Positions 20,883 through 30,844 of a stretch of DNA of 64,000 nt are shown in pieces (positions within the stretch are counted from its first letter, which is position 1; every line of letters starts with the position of its first letter). A program made the translations under genes and the position numbers. The stretch is from contig CAJQUW010010377.1 in assembly GCA_907163375.1 (NCBI GenBank), positions 1-64,000 of the forward strand. The letters are read 5' to 3'. Origin of the DNA: Prostheceraeus crozeri. Taxonomy: Eukaryota > Platyhelminthes > Polycladida > Euryleptidae. The notes beneath the pieces are model-generated. The model saw nothing but the letters and a program-made list of their open reading frames with translations. It was not told the origin of the DNA and ran no database searches.

Positions 20883-23800
20883 ATGGTAAGTTAAGGAATT
20901 CATCAGACATCTCCCTCAAACGTGTGGCTAATAGCATCTTCCTCAATTTCAGGCATCAACTTCATCACCAACGCCCTCCCTTCTCGAGGAAAGTTTAGAG
21001 TTGTTGAGTCAAGGTAGGTTGTAACAATACACTGAGACCTTAACAGAGATGATAGAATGATTTCTCTTTCAGGTGATACCAGTCCCATCTCGAGCGAGTC
21101 GGATAACAACAGCGACTCCATGTCAACATTGTCGCGGGAATGCAACGATCGGGAATGTGCTGACTGTGGTCACATCTTCACGAGGAAGCGTGATCTCGTC
21201 CGACACATCAAGCGAGGTGTTTGTAGACCTAAGTCAGCATCAATCTCCGAAGGTGGGGATGATTCTGTTAACGATGTCTCCTTTTCTTGCGATTTATGCA
21301 TTCAGTCTTTTGAGTCACATTTTGAACTATCTTCACATAGACTTCGACATACACACAGTGACGATAGTTATACTAACAGCACCTCCTCTATCCGACTCTC
21401 TGAAGTGTCGATAAATAATTTAGTGAGGAACTACCAGATGGAATCCTCAGAAACCATTACTGACTTTGAAGAATGGTTTCATCAAAATTCATCTTTGATT
21501 GGTGCGCTCTTCAACAATTTAGTCAATTTTAGAATGAAGGCGCTCATCTATCTCAAAATAAAATATGTAAAAATCGACCACCATACTGGCCAAAATTTAA
21601 GAAATAAAGCAGCAGTCATTTCTGTAGATTGCGAATCGCAATGTTTTAAGTATGCCGTCCTCTCCATTCTCCACTATAATGATGTACAGAATAGCCGATA
21701 CCTTTAGAGTAAGTATCAACAGTGGGAGAATGAATTAAAGTTTGATGACTGCAATAGTGAAGATATGAAAATTAAAGACATAGAAAAATTTGAAAAATTG
21801 AACAACATCAAAATAGTTCTCCATGTTTGGGAAAAGGGATTGAAGGGTGTCCGCTACAACTCGCGTTCGAGTTGTTATGACCACGTTGTCAACCTTTTAT
21901 TAGTAAGACAGGATGATAGTGAGGAATGGCACTACTGCGGTATTCCCAAAATCTCTCGCTTATACCATCACTTAGAAAACTCTAGTAGAGAGTTATATTA
22001 CTGCGACAGATGTATTCGCCACTTTAAGAGGAAAACTAAATTTGAAACTCATTATGAGTGGTGTAAGCGAGGTAAACTGCAAATGGAACGCATGCCCAAA
22101 GATAAGGAGTTTTCATATAGAGAAAATGGCGATGAACTAAGTCCTCTTCGTGTCATCTATGCTGACATCGAATGCTATATCGATGATAACATCCATCGAC
22201 CAGCAGCCATTTCCTGCTATGAAGTATGGCATGACCATTTCCAAAATAAAAAAAATAAAATGCACGTCTGGCAAGGTGAGGATTGTATTTACCAATTCCT
22301 ACAATTCCTCGAACAGGCTGTAAAATTTCAACAAAAGTATGATGGTGAACTCTATCGCAGATCATTGCATATGACAGCAGATGATCAAGCAAAATTTGAT
22401 TGTTGCAACGTTTGCCCCAAAGGTAGTAAAACATTTGATGATGATAAGATTAAGAAAGTGCGCGACCATGATCACATCACTGGTAAATTTAGAAACGCAC
22501 TATGTTCAAAATGCAATTTTTCACTTAGGATGAAACGGCGTACATTACCCGTCATTTTCCATAATTTCAAGGGCTACGACAGCCATATGATAATAAAAGG
22601 AGGTTTAGGTTAATTGAAAGAGTGGAAGCTTGATGTAATAGCACAAACGAGAGAGAAGTTTATGGCCATGACAGCAAAAGTGCCTGTCGATAAAACTAAA
22701 GAAAATAAGACGGTCTATTTTGATATAAAATTTTTAGATTCCTACCAATTTATGACTGCATCACTGGCCTCTCTCGTACAAAATCTAAAGTCTCTTCCAC
22801 TAACACAAAATCTTAAGAAACAATATCCAAATCTAACCGATGAAGTCATCACACGGAAAGGAGTCTTTCCATATGCATATTTTGATGCGATTAGTAAACT
22901 CGGCGAGACTTCTCTTCCGCCCATAGATAAATTTAAAAATGATTTGACCGGCGCAGAATGTAAGACCGAAGATTATGATCATGCACAAGATGCATGGATA
23001 AAATTTGACTGCCATACATTTGGCGAATATATGATTGCCTATCTTAAGTTAGATGTATTTTTGCTGGCTGATGTATTTCAGGAGTTTCGAAGAGTGGCAT
23101 TAGAAGAAGATAAGTTAGATCCCGTCCACTTTGTCAGTCTGCCAGCCATGTCATTTAAGTCTGCTTTTAAAATGACTGGTGAGACCATTCATCTCTTACA
23201 AGATCCAAAGATGTATAATTTATTTGAGCGAGGAATTCGCGGTGGTCTCACATTTGTAAATAAACATTGGTTAAAATCAAAATTAGTAGGCGATGATCAG
23301 ACTCATCTTAAGTATTATGACCAAAATAATTTATATGGTAGTTCACTATCCAAACCACTCCCTCACTCTGAGTTTAGCTGGTTAGATGATAGTGAAATTC
23401 AGCATCTCTCCAACCCTTCTAACATACTAGCAATTCCAGATGAAGGTGATTGGGGATATTATTTTGAGATAGATCTAATCTATCCAAATAAAATTAAACA
23501 TAAAACCGTAGATTTTCCACGCGCACCCGAATCAGGTGAAGTGACCAAAGACATGTTTTCCGACTTTATGAAACAATTTCATAAAGATTTAGAATCATGC
23601 GGTCAACCCGACTATAAGCCTTGCCGCAAACTTTTACTCACCCAGTATGATAAGGAAAACTATCTAGTTCACTTTAGCATCTTAAAATTTTATTTAGAAA
23701 TGGGCATGATTTTAAAAAGAGTTCACCGCATTATTAAATTTAGACAGAAAGCCTTCCTCAAACCATATATTGATAGCAACAGCCAGAAACGTGCACTAGC

Positions 23801-24667
23801 CCAAAATAATTTTGAAAAAGATTTTTATAAGTATAAGAATAATAGTCTATTTGGTAAGACGATGGAGGATGTTAGAAAACGTGTAAACTATAAACTAGTC
23901 AATGATGTTACAAAATTTAAAAAATTGGTCTCATCACCTCTATTCATCGATAGAGACATTATCGATGAGGACCTTATAGGTGTTAAAATGATAAAATCTG
24001 AAGTTGAGTTGTGCAAGCCCATCTATATTGGCCAAGCTGTACTAGATTACTCTAAGCTTGAAATGTACCAACTCTTTTATAAAATACTAAAACCATGTCC
24101 TCTCGTAAAAGAGGTTCGTTTGTTGGGTGGTGATACAGATAGTTTCTTCTTAGGCATTACCACTCAAAAAGATTTAAATTTCAATGAAGTAGGAAATCTT
24201 TAGAAAGATATTTTGATAAATCAAATTATCCTACTGATCACCCACTCTACTCCATCAAAAATAAGGCAAAACTTGGCTGCTTTAAGGATGAGACAGCAGG
24301 AAAGGAAATAGATGAAATGATTCTCCTCCGACCAAAAATGTACAGTATGAAATTAAGGGATAGCGACGATAGTATTAAGCGTGCTAAAGGCATATCAAGA
24401 TCATTGGTCTCTAACATGAAACATAAAAATTTCAGGAAAGCCTATAAAAATAAAAATTTAACGTTTGTCAATATGACAATCTTAAAATCTAAGTCGCATG
24501 AGATCAAAACTCATACTTTTAGGAAACGGGCGCTTTCAGCATGGGAGGATAAGAGGTGCTGGTTAGAACATAACATATCTCTTCCACATGGACATCCTGA
24601 CACAAACATACCACCACCCAAAAGAATTAAACTCACACTACCACATTCAGGAGACGTCTTAGCATAA
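20883..24667 (+). pseudogene. polB: Zinc-finger/protein-primed DNA polymerase B of E1, broken
   Basis: The start ATG (20883-20885) is immediately followed by a 67-base intron (20886-20952). A short exon (20953-21013) and a second intron (21014-21072) come next. Spliced, the N-terminus is Ser/Thr-rich and carries C2H2-like fingers (CADCGHIF...H, CDLCIQSF...H). PolB signatures follow in order: ADIEC (Exo I), an HNH-like C-C-DHDHITGKFR-CSKC block, FHNFKGYDSHM (Exo II), a YYDQNNLYG motif A region, KNNSLFGKTMEDVR (motif B) and GGDTDSFF (motif C). It would replicate the element by protein priming. Lesions are in-frame TAG at 21705, in-frame TAA at 22611 and a frame change near 24200. Introns do not obviously explain them. 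Confidence 0.88.
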
Positions 24668-24843
24668 TCATCCTTAACTTAGTATTTTCATGTTGATTTC
24701 TGTAGATAAACATTGCTGTTTTATGTATCGCATGAGATCGTTTCTTCCTTGTGAATATATGCCTACAGTCAGCCCATTCCCCTATATCTGTGAAAAGACT
24801 TTTTCATACACATTTTTATTTCAATAAACATATCACAATGACT
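24668..24843. terminator. Convergent polyadenylation region
   Basis: PolB (plus) and the 24844 gene (minus) end here. AATAAA occurs on the plus strand near 24823. The minus strand has GAAATAAAAATG in the same 30 bases, so one short segment can serve both transcripts. Confidence 0.6.
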
Positions 24844-26361
24844 TCACTTTGTTTTACGAAACACTGAAGTTACGAGGGATTTAGTATCTTTCACATGGAT
24901 GCACTCTTGTAAACCATTGGTAATTTTGATAGCAATAGAGGGTATAGTTTGTTTGACGACGGGATGATAGAAAATAGATTCAAACATCTCGACTATTCCA
25001 TATGAAGCGTCTTTATCATGAATGAAATCACGTAAAATGTATTCTTTTTTCTCACCAACAGAAATAGGTAGAATCAAATCACTTTGAATGTAAAGGTGCT
25101 GTTCATGTTTATCAAGTGTCATTGGTGTTTCTATACCAATCGTATGCGCAGCAGTAAACACAGTTTGTAGCATTGAAAAACCAAAGAGTTTTTTAAAATT
25201 TTTACTCAATTGACATTGAATGTCATCACCCAGTTTCAGAACAAGGCGTTGATTTTCAATTGAAAACGAAATGTGGTGTGTCTTTACATCATATTTACTT
25301 TTCATCACATGCTTCAACTTCTGTTGTATATAAGGATTTACTACATGAATGAAGCTTTCAACTGTATGATATAGACGCGGCATTATATTGATAGCAACTT
25401 TAGATTCTTCATAAGACTGGTAAATTTTCTTGATGCGATCGCCATAGATGTCCACCCACCATTCATCATTAACTGAATCAGCTTTAGTGTGATATTCATG
25501 AGAAGCATACACCACACCGCTTCCAATAATAGGTGTATAATGTCTTACAAAATGACGCAAGGTTGGAGAGAAATAAACTTTAAGTTTGTCATTATATTTC
25601 TGAATGACCAACTTATTTTTGTCCGCCATAATTTTCTCTCCATACTTCTTACCCACAGTCTCATTCCATCGTTTTACTAACTCAATAAGTGATACAGGTT
25701 GAACACCACGCTTTTTCAAAATGATGTGTTCTTCGCATTCTACAACATCTTCATCAAATATTTTAAATTTATAATGAAATTTGTTGATTCGATTTGAATA
25801 AACTTTTTTAACATTTGCAGTAGCAATTGACGTTAGATGTAGTCCATGGCCAAAACCGAGATGTGGATAGAATTCATTATCCAACCTCAGCGTAAGACCT
25901 TTAGTAAAAGAATGAAAGCGAAGGAACTGTCTCCCACTCCAATGATAGATAGTAAACTCATAAACTTTCTGATCCTTATTCTTCATGATGGAAGTATTAC
26001 CACTGTTGAATGCTTTAATAATTTTCTCATTCCCAAATGGACCATAATAATCTGATTTTATCTGAATCCATTCATAGTTCCACTTTCCATCCGATGTTAA
26101 ATTGTATGGGAACTGGAATGCATTATTCATCGTTATTCCATTATGGGTGCGAGGAGTCAATATCATTTCTTCCACATCATTCACATTCTGAATATTGCTA
26201 TCATAGCAAATACTAGAAACGCCAACCTCCCATTCACCTTCTAAATGCAGTGGCCGATTTAATTCTACTCGATAGTCTGATGGTTTATTTTTGGGAAATT
26301 TATTCATAGAAGCATTACTGGGCAAGTAGATTAGAAACGAGTCCTTATTTTCACTTTCCAT
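24844..26361 (-). CDS. Large virion protein, penton/spike-like (E1)
   Basis: The product is about 505 residues; the first ATG (26361) gives MESENKDSFLIYLPSN. The N-terminal block (SFLIYLPSNASM, then a YRVELNRPLHLEGEWEVGVS stretch) is shared with the adjacent 26399-27799 protein and resembles proteins common in invertebrate Polintons. The remainder is predicted beta-rich, with a repeated domain ending in an LGF/FGF motif (PHLGFGHGL, KLFGFSMLQ). Two LGF-type half-domains suggest an internal duplication. It is probably a minor capsid, penton or attachment protein, judged from neighbours and similarity to the 38358 protein of E2. No enzyme motif was seen. Confidence 0.7.
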   Translation of the reverse strand: MESENKDSFLIYLPSNASMNKFPKNKPSDYRVELNRPLHLEGEWEVGVSSICYDSNIQNVNDVEEMILTPRTHNGITMNNAFQFPYNLTSDGKWNYEWIQIKSDYYGPFGNEKIIKAFNSGNTSIMKNKDQKVYEFTIYHWSGRQFLRFHSFTKGLTLRLDNEFYPHLGFGHGLHLTSIATANVKKVYSNRINKFHYKFKIFDEDVVECEEHIILKKRGVQPVSLIELVKRWNETVGKKYGEKIMADKNKLVIQKYNDKLKVYFSPTLRHFVRHYTPIIGSGVVYASHEYHTKADSVNDEWWVDIYGDRIKKIYQSYEESKVAINIMPRLYHTVESFIHVVNPYIQQKLKHVMKSKYDVKTHHISFSIENQRLVLKLGDDIQCQLSKNFKKLFGFSMLQTVFTAAHTIGIETPMTLDKHEQHLYIQSDLILPISVGEKKEYILRDFIHDKDASYGIVEMFESIFYHPVVKQTIPSIAIKITNGLQECIHVKDTKSLVTSVFRKTK

Positions 26362-26398
26362 ATTATTCACATGGGAGAAAAATATGAATGCGTTTGCA

Positions 26399-27799
26399 TT
26401 AACTTTTCATTCGGAAATGGAGTGTGATACTTGTCACAGCGTCTTTATGAAAAGGAATCAACGCACCAGCATCGTCATATATGGCAATATCAATCTGTGG
26501 TATATAGTTTGATTTCAAGTCTGTATAATGCACTTTCTTAAAAGTATGCTCAGATAAAATACTGCAGCTTTTTGGTTGGTATGGTATCATTGCTAAAAGT
26601 GGAGCTTCAGCATCTCCCACACGCACATCTTCACCAATATTGGAATATAACTGAAAATAGTTAATACGACGCGATAATGATAGATGCGCGCTAGCTTTTG
26701 TCACAGTACCACTTTTAAACGTATTTTGATCAAAGCCCAAAATGTCCTTTAGGGTATTGTCCATGATCAGCTCAATATTTTTCCTGCTAACACGAAGAGA
26801 TGGCACACCTTCTTTTTCAGAAAACGAAATATGTTCATCTTGAATCACTTCATTCAAATAATCTATTGCCATCTTAACTGAAGTGATCATGCGAGGTGTC
26901 AACACTCTTGTTCTATGTGAGATTCCACTCAAAGGCTCTACACACTTTCTGTATAAAGATACCGACCATTCTGTATCAACTTGATTTGATCCATCACATT
27001 TTAAATAGCGCATATCAAATTTTCCATGAACAGCTGCAGAACGATGTCGTAAGAACTGATGAAAATCTTCTGAACAAACTAATACTAGATCATCATCATC
27101 ATCTAATTTACTAATGACGATTTGATCCGTTGATTTCGTATAAGTCAATGTTGCCACTTGTTTACCATCAACTCGAAGGAGATAATTAAATTTCTTCAAT
27201 AATGTTTCAGGAGTCATGTTTGTCTTTCTTGGCTTAATCACAATCTTCTTCACCAACGTCTTCTCATTTTTTGGAATAAGATCTACATAATAAGCTTTCT
27301 CTTTGTAAATCAAATCTTTACAACCACTTGGGTGGTAATTAACGTTATAATTATCACAGCTTGTTAAGGCGCTAGCGAGGTAACCTAAATCATTTCTTAA
27401 ACTTGGACTTAAACCAACAATCCAATCTTTCTCAACTACATGATGTACATAATTATGATCATCATTGTGCGGAGTAAATTGGATGATGTGTCTACCCTCT
27501 TTATTCAGGAAATCATACATAAACTTTTTACATGATAAGAGATCTTTCTTTGGCCACTGTGGAATGTATACTCGACACCCCTTTTCACATTGGTAAGCAG
27601 CTGTACGTCTCATATTAATAGTCATCACCTCATGTTCAAAAGTATAGACACAGTTGCTATAAACAAGTTGAGTGACACCCACTTCCCAATTTCCATTTAG
27701 CTGTTGTGCATGATCAATGGGAGTAGAAAAGAGTGCGGCTCGATTACTAGCAAATCTCTTTGTAGCCGCATTGCTAAGCAAAATATGATAAAACGACAT
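26399..27799 (-). CDS. Penton/spike-like protein, paralogue of neighbour (E1)
   Basis: The product is 466 residues from an ATG. The N-terminus (FYHILLSNAAT, ALFSTPIDHAQQLNGNWEVG) parallels the 24844-26361 protein, so the two genes look like an old tandem duplication. Two later blocks contain DLGYLAS and DILGFDQN, the same recurring LGF/LGY feature. The C-terminal block (FQLYSNIGEDVRVGDAEAP, ending TLHFRMKS) matches the pattern seen in the E2 protein at 38358 (FPITRKTINNINIRITDEK). The start lies 35 bases from the divergent PC4-like gene, so a bidirectional promoter is likely. It is probably a vertex or minor capsid protein, by inference. Confidence 0.7.
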   Translation of the reverse strand: MSFYHILLSNAATKRFASNRAALFSTPIDHAQQLNGNWEVGVTQLVYSNCVYTFEHEVMTINMRRTAAYQCEKGCRVYIPQWPKKDLLSCKKFMYDFLNKEGRHIIQFTPHNDDHNYVHHVVEKDWIVGLSPSLRNDLGYLASALTSCDNYNVNYHPSGCKDLIYKEKAYYVDLIPKNEKTLVKKIVIKPRKTNMTPETLLKKFNYLLRVDGKQVATLTYTKSTDQIVISKLDDDDDLVLVCSEDFHQFLRHRSAAVHGKFDMRYLKCDGSNQVDTEWSVSLYRKCVEPLSGISHRTRVLTPRMITSVKMAIDYLNEVIQDEHISFSEKEGVPSLRVSRKNIELIMDNTLKDILGFDQNTFKSGTVTKASAHLSLSRRINYFQLYSNIGEDVRVGDAEAPLLAMIPYQPKSCSILSEHTFKKVHYTDLKSNYIPQIDIAIYDDAGALIPFHKDAVTSITLHFRMKS

Positions 27800-27834
27800 T
27801 TTTATATTGCTGATCTGCGGCTTTGCATAACATC

Positions 27835-28191
27835 ATGAAGACTTGGATTTTGGACTCTCTACAATATATCAGAGTTGATCGTGATGGAAACGTACACTTC
27901 AAAAATTCTCATACTCATACATCAAGAGGTATTACATTAACATGGCGACAATTTGTCAACCTCAATGATATCATGAGGGATTTGAAATATTTTGAAACAT
28001 TAAGATTCATCTCCTTGGGTGATCAAGTTTGGCTTCAACATTACAGAAATGAAATTCAAATCTACCATTCTCATTCCGCAAACTGTTTCTCATTTCGCAA
28101 ATACAATTGGGAGAAGTATAGAAGATACATACATCGCTCCATCATGACATTTATTCGTCGTGAGTTCATCGCCCTACTATGCAAATCTTAA
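27835..28191 (+). CDS. PC4-like transcription factor, pseudo-dimer (E1)
   Basis: The product is 118 residues; the ATG at 27835 is chosen because the neighbouring copy starts the same way (M-x-W-x-LDSLQ-I). The chain has two similar halves, one with GITLTWRQFVNLNDIMRDL and one with FSFRKYNWEKYRRYIHRSI. Each half fits the strand-helix pattern G-hydrophobic-x-L-x-x-x-W/F-x-x-L of the PC4/Sub1 single-stranded-DNA-binding fold. PC4 acts as a dimer, so this looks like two half-sites in one polypeptide. It is part of a plus-strand PC4/PC4/TBP cassette and probably regulates viral transcription or binds ssDNA. The assignment rests on pattern alone. Confidence 0.55.
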   Translation: MKTWILDSLQYIRVDRDGNVHFKNSHTHTSRGITLTWRQFVNLNDIMRDLKYFETLRFISLGDQVWLQHYRNEIQIYHSHSANCFSFRKYNWEKYRRYIHRSIMTFIRREFIALLCKS

Positions 28192-28213
28192 TCAGACATG
28201 ACTACCACGCACC

Positions 28214-28797
28214 ATGAGTTGGAAATTAGATTCCCTACAACGTATTGAAACGGATCATGATCGAAACGTCTATTTCAAAGATTCAATGGAAATGTGAGAA
28301 GAGAGTTTGCTTTATCTTATCGTCATTTTCAATCTCTACATCATATCATGAAGGATTTGAAATACTTCTATATGAAAAGACATTCACGTATTGGAAATCG
28401 CATCTGGTTGCGCGTCAACAATCGGCGAATTCAACTCTATCATTCCCAACTTCATACTAACTTCACATTTCATCAAGGTAGTTGGGAAAAGTATAAAAGG
28501 AAGGTACATCGCTCAATTTACTCATTCTTTCATCATGAAGCGCCATCTCTACACCATCGTCAACATTCTCCGTCGCTTCAGACTCTACACCAAAATCGAT
28601 CTCACAACATTACACCAACACCTTCCAAACAGCAAGTATTACCCGGGTCTACCTCAAATGTTAGTGGTGAAGATGAACAATTCACGGAATCTTCAACTCT
28701 TCCCAAATGGGACTGTACAGATTCTCGGCGCCCTTTCTCATTCATCGGCGCAGTCAATGCGCTTAGAGCTACAAAGACTACTACGTCGGATATGTAA
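28214..28797 (+). pseudogene. Second PC4-like gene, frameshifted (E1)
   Basis: The reading begins at ATG 28214 with a sequence parallel to the first copy (SWKLDSLQRIE). It meets a TGA near 28290 and continues in another frame with FALSYRHFQSLHHIMKDLKYF and FTFHQGSWEKYKRKVHRSI. This second frame stays open past the homologous end and overlaps the TBP-like gene, which suggests another lesion or an artefactual extension. Tandem duplication with the 27835 gene is clear. In this copy the gene appears inactive, unless the frame change is a sequencing error. Confidence 0.6.
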
Positions 28798-29080
28798 GAG
28801 GGAGAGGTGTGTGATGTCGAATCTGACTGTGGACAATATGGTGATCTCTACTCAATTGAGTGAAAGTGTATCATTTTTGAAGATTCGTACCAGCAGTTAC
28901 AATTTGTGTTATGAACCCGAACTTTTTCCTGCAGCTCTCATTAGTTGTTGGTTACCTATGCATGTGGCAATCTTTCATAATAGTAAAGTAATCATTACTG
29001 GACTAAAATCTCATGTACAAGCAAATGTGATCCTAGACTATCTCATCGAGTATGTACGTACCCAGCGGATTGTAAAATAA
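28535..29080 (+). CDS. TATA-binding-protein-like factor (E1)
   Basis: The product is 181 residues, the size of the TBP core. Two direct repeats are visible. The first has TIVNILRRFRLYTKIDL, then SKYYPGLPQMLVVK, LFPNGTVQILG. The second has MSNLTVDNMVIS, then YEPELFPAALI and HVAIFHNSKVIITGLKS. The YEPELFP and F-x-x-G/S-K-x-x-x-TG signatures are classic for TBP saddles. The start ATG at 28535 removes an unrelated upstream extension. It probably recruits Pol II or an equivalent to element promoters, consistent with the TATA boxes seen in E1. It ends at a polyadenylation signal shared with the convergent protease gene. Confidence 0.75.
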   Translation: MKRHLYTIVNILRRFRLYTKIDLTTLHQHLPNSKYYPGLPQMLVVKMNNSRNLQLFPNGTVQILGALSHSSAQSMRLELQRLLRRICKRERCVMSNLTVDNMVISTQLSESVSFLKIRTSSYNLCYEPELFPAALISCWLPMHVAIFHNSKVIITGLKSHVQANVILDYLIEYVRTQRIVK

Positions 29081-29103
29081 AAAACAATTTTTCCAACATG
29101 TTT
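29081..29103. terminator. Bidirectional polyadenylation signal
   Basis: The 23 bases between the TBP-like stop and the protease stop contain AATAAA-type signals on both strands (TAAAATAAAAAAC on plus, GAAATAAAAACATG on minus at the edge). This is the same compact design as at 24823. Confidence 0.55.
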
Positions 29104-29565
29104 TTATTTCAAATCATGATAGAACTTACAAATCATTTTTTCATTAGAGGATGGGTTACATGAAAAGTTTTGAATAACAGATGCAAATCGAGATACATGT
29201 AAACGTTTTAAGATGAAGTACAGTACAAAAGCACCACACGTTGATGAAAGTGGATGTTGTAGTATGCGTTCATTTCGCTGATATTGACGCGTATGTTTTC
29301 TCAACCACTGCTGTGTTGTTATATTTGGAGGTTGAGCAAGAGAGTGAAATAGTGCACCACGTCGGTCTTCTCCAATAAAGATCGCTTTCCAATGCTCACC
29401 GCCTAAATTCTGCGAATGAGTGTTTAGCACAATAAAGATGGGATAGTGATTTACTGCAGGTGGTAAGGTATCGAGTGAATAGACATTATCGAAAGCTTTC
29501 AACGTCGCTTCGTCTGCATTACGCTGCACTTTAGTCTTAATATCGTCAGCAGTCAACCAACTCAT
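29104..29565 (-). CDS. Adenovirus-type cysteine protease (E1)
   Basis: The product is 153 residues. It has the His motif GGEHWKAIFI, an acidic/aromatic segment and the Cys motif STCGAFVLYFI, matching the His...Cys order of the adenain (C5/Ulp1-like) family. Its length is slightly below adenain. It would cleave capsid precursor proteins during maturation. The start codon overlaps the stop of the capsid gene (TAATG), which implies a coupled or co-transcribed unit. The gene is intact. The order pVI/pX-like, capsid, protease reproduces the adenovirus arrangement. Confidence 0.85.
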   Translation of the reverse strand: MSWLTADDIKTKVQRNADEATLKAFDNVYSLDTLPPAVNHYPIFIVLNTHSQNLGGEHWKAIFIGEDRRGALFHSLAQPPNITTQQWLRKHTRQYQRNERILQHPLSSTCGAFVLYFILKRLHVSRFASVIQNFSCNPSSNEKMICKFYHDLK

Positions 29566-30842
29566 TAACGATTATACTGAAGAATCACGTCACGATACTT
29601 TGTAATTTCAATATTTGAATCGAAGACTACATAAATTAATACATTGATCGTCTCAGGTAGTGTTCTTTTGAACGTCAAATCCAAACGAATATTATGAGGC
29701 ACGTTCGCTTGACGATAGGGTGCACTAATATCGCTGTCAGCAGTCAAATCAAATGCATAAATAGTATATCCACTCTTAAACTCTTTCATAGTCAGTCCGT
29801 TGGTGTCATCCGTATTGTAAAAACCAAAGACATCCATAAAATCAACATAACTGCGCATAAATTGATCCGAAGCAAAATCTGGTTTGTAGGGTGGACCAGG
29901 ATGACTCACACCATTTACACGTAAAGCAATTTCACTTAACTGATTGTGTTTAAAATTGAAAGGATTCTTCTTTAAATTACCATTAAATGCATCATTTTCA
30001 ACCATTGCCACCATGAGGAGCTTCGGTGCTTCCGATGGAAAGAGGCCATCTTTCATGAAACTCTTTTGATCTTTCGGAATTGTAAAGGTGAGAAGCTTTG
30101 TATGCTGAACGGGGTAAATGGCATTTTGGCGGTTAAGGCCTTCAGCATGCCCTCTAATGACACTTGGATTCGGTACTACTCGACGAATGTAAAGTGCAAT
30201 ATCTTCCACATGAATTCTAAAATTGTCAACTTTAGAAAATGCATTCAGCGCAAATTCAGGCTTATTCAATGTCAGCTTGAGTCGCATGCTGGTATTACAG
30301 AGTAAAAACTTTGACTGTCTAAAGAAGTCTAAATTCAGCGGACTATATAGCTGACATACTTTACTATCTTTAATCATAGCAGATCGCTTTACAAAGCCAC
30401 TGTTTGTTTCAACATCAAATTTTCCTGCTTCATCTCTATACCATCCCATGGCTTCCATATGACTTTTTTGTGCTGCTGGATGAAACTGTGATACATGATT
30501 GAAATATGATTTATAGGGGTAATCGCTTTGACCACCTTCCACCTGCTGCTCTCCAATCGTTAGAGAAACATCGCGAAGTAATGTAGTCAATGGTAAATTG
30601 CTCAGTCCAACTTTATGTGTATCGTCAATAGCAGTTCCATCTGCTTGCTGAATTCTAAACCTCAAATCAAGCATCGCATAACTCAAATCTATGTAGTCAT
30701 CACTACTACCAGGAATAACAAATTCAATGGGGCCAGCATTCTCAGCTGTTCGAGGATGATAATCTACAATACTTGAACTAAGAATATCTGTCTGTATGGC
30801 TTGTTGATCAAACAAACAAAAACCGGAAGTTTTACACTCCAT
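29565..30842 (-). CDS. mcp: Hexon-like major capsid protein (E1)
   Basis: The product is 425 residues and intact. It belongs to the family widely annotated in invertebrates as F54H12.2-like; recognisable parts are an N-terminal FDQQAIQTDI segment, GPIEFVIPGSSDDYIDLS, a middle NPFNFKH segment and a C-terminal FKSGYTIYAFDLTAD. The beta-rich profile, length and position between a pVI/pX-like gene and the protease support a double-jelly-roll capsid role. It forms the icosahedral shell by inference from synteny. There are two bases between its start and the upstream gene's stop, and a one-base overlap with the protease. The family is recognised from memory, without a search. Confidence 0.75.
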   Translation of the reverse strand: MECKTSGFCLFDQQAIQTDILSSSIVDYHPRTAENAGPIEFVIPGSSDDYIDLSYAMLDLRFRIQQADGTAIDDTHKVGLSNLPLTTLLRDVSLTIGEQQVEGGQSDYPYKSYFNHVSQFHPAAQKSHMEAMGWYRDEAGKFDVETNSGFVKRSAMIKDSKVCQLYSPLNLDFFRQSKFLLCNTSMRLKLTLNKPEFALNAFSKVDNFRIHVEDIALYIRRVVPNPSVIRGHAEGLNRQNAIYPVQHTKLLTFTIPKDQKSFMKDGLFPSEAPKLLMVAMVENDAFNGNLKKNPFNFKHNQLSEIALRVNGVSHPGPPYKPDFASDQFMRSYVDFMDVFGFYNTDDTNGLTMKEFKSGYTIYAFDLTADSDISAPYRQANVPHNIRLDLTFKRTLPETINVLIYVVFDSNIEITKYRDVILQYNR

Positions 30843-30844
30843 GA

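Noticed and set aside
28391..28534. Upstream extension of the TBP-like frame to 28391
   Set aside because: The added residues overlap the PC4-like gene in another frame and have no TBP similarity. The ATG at 28535 begins exactly at the first TBP repeat.
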